Source of the DNA: JBGPTF01 sp041490445
GTDB taxonomy: Bacteria; Acidobacteriota; Terriglobia; Acidiferrales; UBA7541
Length of the DNA stretch: 64,000 bases
NCBI GenBank assembly: GCA_041490445.1
Contig: JBGPTF010000011.1
Span: forward strand, 97,232 to 161,231
Reading direction: 5' to 3'
Under the pieces are notes generated by a model, which saw nothing but the letters and a program-made list of their open reading frames with translations, made no database searches and was not told the DNA's origin. Position 1 is the stretch's first letter. Each line of letters begins with the position of its first letter. The translations under genes were made by a program, and so were the position numbers. Of this stretch, positions 62,860-64,000 are shown in pieces.

Positions 62860-63501
62860 CTACTTGGCTTTCTTGGCCTTGCGAATCTGAATGTACGTTC
62901 CGTTCGAGCCGGGCACTGCACCCCGCACGAAAAGCAAATTTTCTTCGGCGTCGATTTTCACGACGCGCAGGTTCTTCGCCGTCACCCGCTGGTTGCCCAT
63001 GTGCCCGGGAAAATGCTGCCCGGGCCAGACGCGTGAGGGGAACGAGCTGCCGCCGATGCTTCCCGGCGCGCGATGGAACATCGAGCCATGAGTCGCGTCG
63101 CCGCCGCGGTAATGCCACCGCTTCACGCCGCCCTGAAAGCCTTTGCCCTTGCTCACGCCGGTGACGTCCACTAGCTCGCCTACCGCGAAGCCGTCCACGA
63201 GCACCCGGTCGCCGGGCTTCGTTTCTTCCTTCGATTCTTCGAGGCGCACTTCGCGGACGAAGCGCATCGGCGCGACGCCGGCCTTCTTGAAGTGGCCGGT
63301 CATCGGCTTGCGGATTCGCTGCGGCTTGATAAATTCCACCAGTCCGAGCTGCACCGCGTCGTAGCCGTCTCTGTCCATCGTCCGCCGCTGCACCACCACG
63401 CACGGGCCCGCCTGCAGCACCGTGCAGGGAACCGCGGTGCCGTCTTCGGCGAAGACTTGCGTCATGCCGAGCTTGATTCCGAGAATGCCGTTAACCGCCA
63501 T
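62860..63501 (-). CDS. rplC: 50S ribosomal protein L3
   Basis: 213 residues. GILGIKLGMTQVFAEDG and GGVKRWHYRGGDATHGS are diagnostic; the latter loop reaches the peptidyl-transferase centre. It is near the start of the operon, after rpsJ. Confidence 0.97.
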   Translation of the reverse strand: MAVNGILGIKLGMTQVFAEDGTAVPCTVLQAGPCVVVQRRTMDRDGYDAVQLGLVEFIKPQRIRKPMTGHFKKAGVAPMRFVREVRLEESKEETKPGDRVLVDGFAVGELVDVTGVSKGKGFQGGVKRWHYRGGDATHGSMFHRAPGSIGGSSFPSRVWPGQHFPGHMGNQRVTAKNLRVVKIDAEENLLFVRGAVPGSNGTYIQIRKAKKAK

Positions 63502-63519
63502 CGCGTTCGCTTTTCCCCG

Positions 63520-63855
63520 TTACTTCGTTGTGTGTTCCCGCCCGAAGGCTTTGATCTCGACGTCTACGCCGGGCGGCAGGTCGAGCTTCATCAGCGCGTC
63601 CACTGTGTCCGGCGTCGGATCGAGGATATCGATCAGCCGCTTGTGCGTGCGCATTTCAAACTGCTCGCGCGATTTCTTGTCCACGTGCGGCGAGCGCAGC
63701 ACCGTCCAGCGGTTGATCACCGTCGGCAGCGGAATCGGTCCAGCCACTTCCGCTCCGGTGCGCTTCGCCGTCTCCACAATCTCCCGAGTGGACTGATCGA
63801 GGATGCGGTGATCGTAGGCCTTCAAACGAATTCGAATTTTTTCGCCAGTGGACAT
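63520..63855 (-). CDS. rpsJ: 30S ribosomal protein S10
   Basis: 111 residues. KIRIRLKAYDHRILDQST and PIPLPTVINRWTVLRSPHVDK are diagnostic. It acts in the 30S head and, with NusB, in transcription antitermination. The start is 3 nt after the end of tuf. Confidence 0.97.
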   Translation of the reverse strand: MSTGEKIRIRLKAYDHRILDQSTREIVETAKRTGAEVAGPIPLPTVINRWTVLRSPHVDKKSREQFEMRTHKRLIDILDPTPDTVDALMKLDLPPGVDVEIKAFGREHTTK

Positions 63856-63858
63856 GGG

Positions 63859-64000
63859 TTACTCGATGATCTCGGTGACGGCGCCGGCTCCCACCGTGTG
63901 GCCGCCTTCCCGGATCGCGAACCGCAGCCCCTTCTCCAACGCCACCGGCGTGATCAGCGTCACTTCGCACGACACGTTGTCCCCCGGCATCACCATCTCC
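63859..64000 (-). CDS. tuf: elongation factor Tu, C-terminal end (5' part outside window)
   Basis: 46 codons and a stop are visible. MVMPGDNVSCEVTLITPVA, then EKGLRFAIREGGHTVGAGAV match the last beta-barrel of EF-Tu. It lies immediately upstream of rpsJ, the usual tuf-S10 junction. EF-Tu delivers aminoacyl-tRNA to the ribosome. Confidence 0.95.
   Translation of the reverse strand, partial: EMVMPGDNVSCEVTLITPVALEKGLRFAIREGGHTVGAGAVTEIIE

Overview
This is a 64 kb, high-GC chromosomal window made almost entirely of bacterial core genes. The mix of families suggests a member of the Acidobacteriota: a tig-clpP-clpX-lon run, DUF4382/DUF5666-type lipoprotein, VanZ-like and M61 genes, a GltD-like subunit in a Rieske/cytochrome b operon, and glycine-rich small outer-membrane barrels. 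No 16S rRNA is present, so that placement is inference. There is no prophage, insertion sequence or CRISPR array.

Layout. (1) Positions 1-7540, minus strand: a respiratory operon read as Rrf2 regulator, haem-binding porin-like protein, cupredoxin, GltD-type NAD(P)H/FAD/Fe-S oxidoreductase, Rieske protein, split cytochrome b (b6 part plus subunit IV-like part) and a multihaem cytochrome c that runs off the window. (2) Positions 7600-13500: tRNA-Lys(CTT), a DHH phosphoesterase, a zinc-ribbon membrane protein, an MFS transporter, a Cys-rich HTH-like protein, a small secreted coiled-coil protein and tRNA-Leu(TAG). (3) Positions 13518-20859, plus strand: a strong promoter followed by trigger factor, ClpP, ClpX, Lon and then Rho. 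(4) Positions 20946-28060, minus strand: Cmk, MutL, AspS, HisS (with an unusual insertion), a four-helix-bundle protein and a gamma-carbonic-anhydrase-like protein. (5) Positions 28224-32905: a YCII-like exported protein, Mrp ATPase and SecA with its own promoter and leader hairpin. (6) Positions 32921-34690: two tandem units, each with a 262-nt conserved regulatory/leader segment followed by a small outer-membrane barrel gene. (7) Positions 34829-47385: accessory envelope and housekeeping genes, including a DUF4097-like protein, an RsbW-like kinase, an Mpo1-like protein, DUF4382 and BON-domain lipoproteins, a Tat-exported M24 peptidase, a YheT-like hydrolase, GuaB with a leader terminator, a VanZ-like gene broken by an in-frame TGA, and an M61 peptidase. 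(8) Positions 47471-64000, minus strand: the fused tuf/S10-spc-alpha ribosomal operon from the end of tuf through S10, L3, L4, L23, L2, S19 and onward to SecY, Adk, Map, IF-1, L36, S13, S11, S4, RpoA and L17.

How it works together. The ribosomal block makes ribosomes, the core of RNA polymerase and the SecY channel; SecA, elsewhere in the window, powers that channel. Trigger factor, ClpXP and Lon handle folding and turnover of new proteins. The respiratory operon looks like a quinol-oxidising bc-type complex with an added NAD(P)H-reactive subunit and periplasmic electron carriers.

The points I find most worth a second look are the NAD(P)H-linked bc operon with a palindrome inside its Rrf2 promoter, the duplicated leader-plus-barrel units, an unrecognised basic Cys-rich protein encoded between rplB and rpsS, and the roughly 94-residue AT-richer insertion in HisRS.
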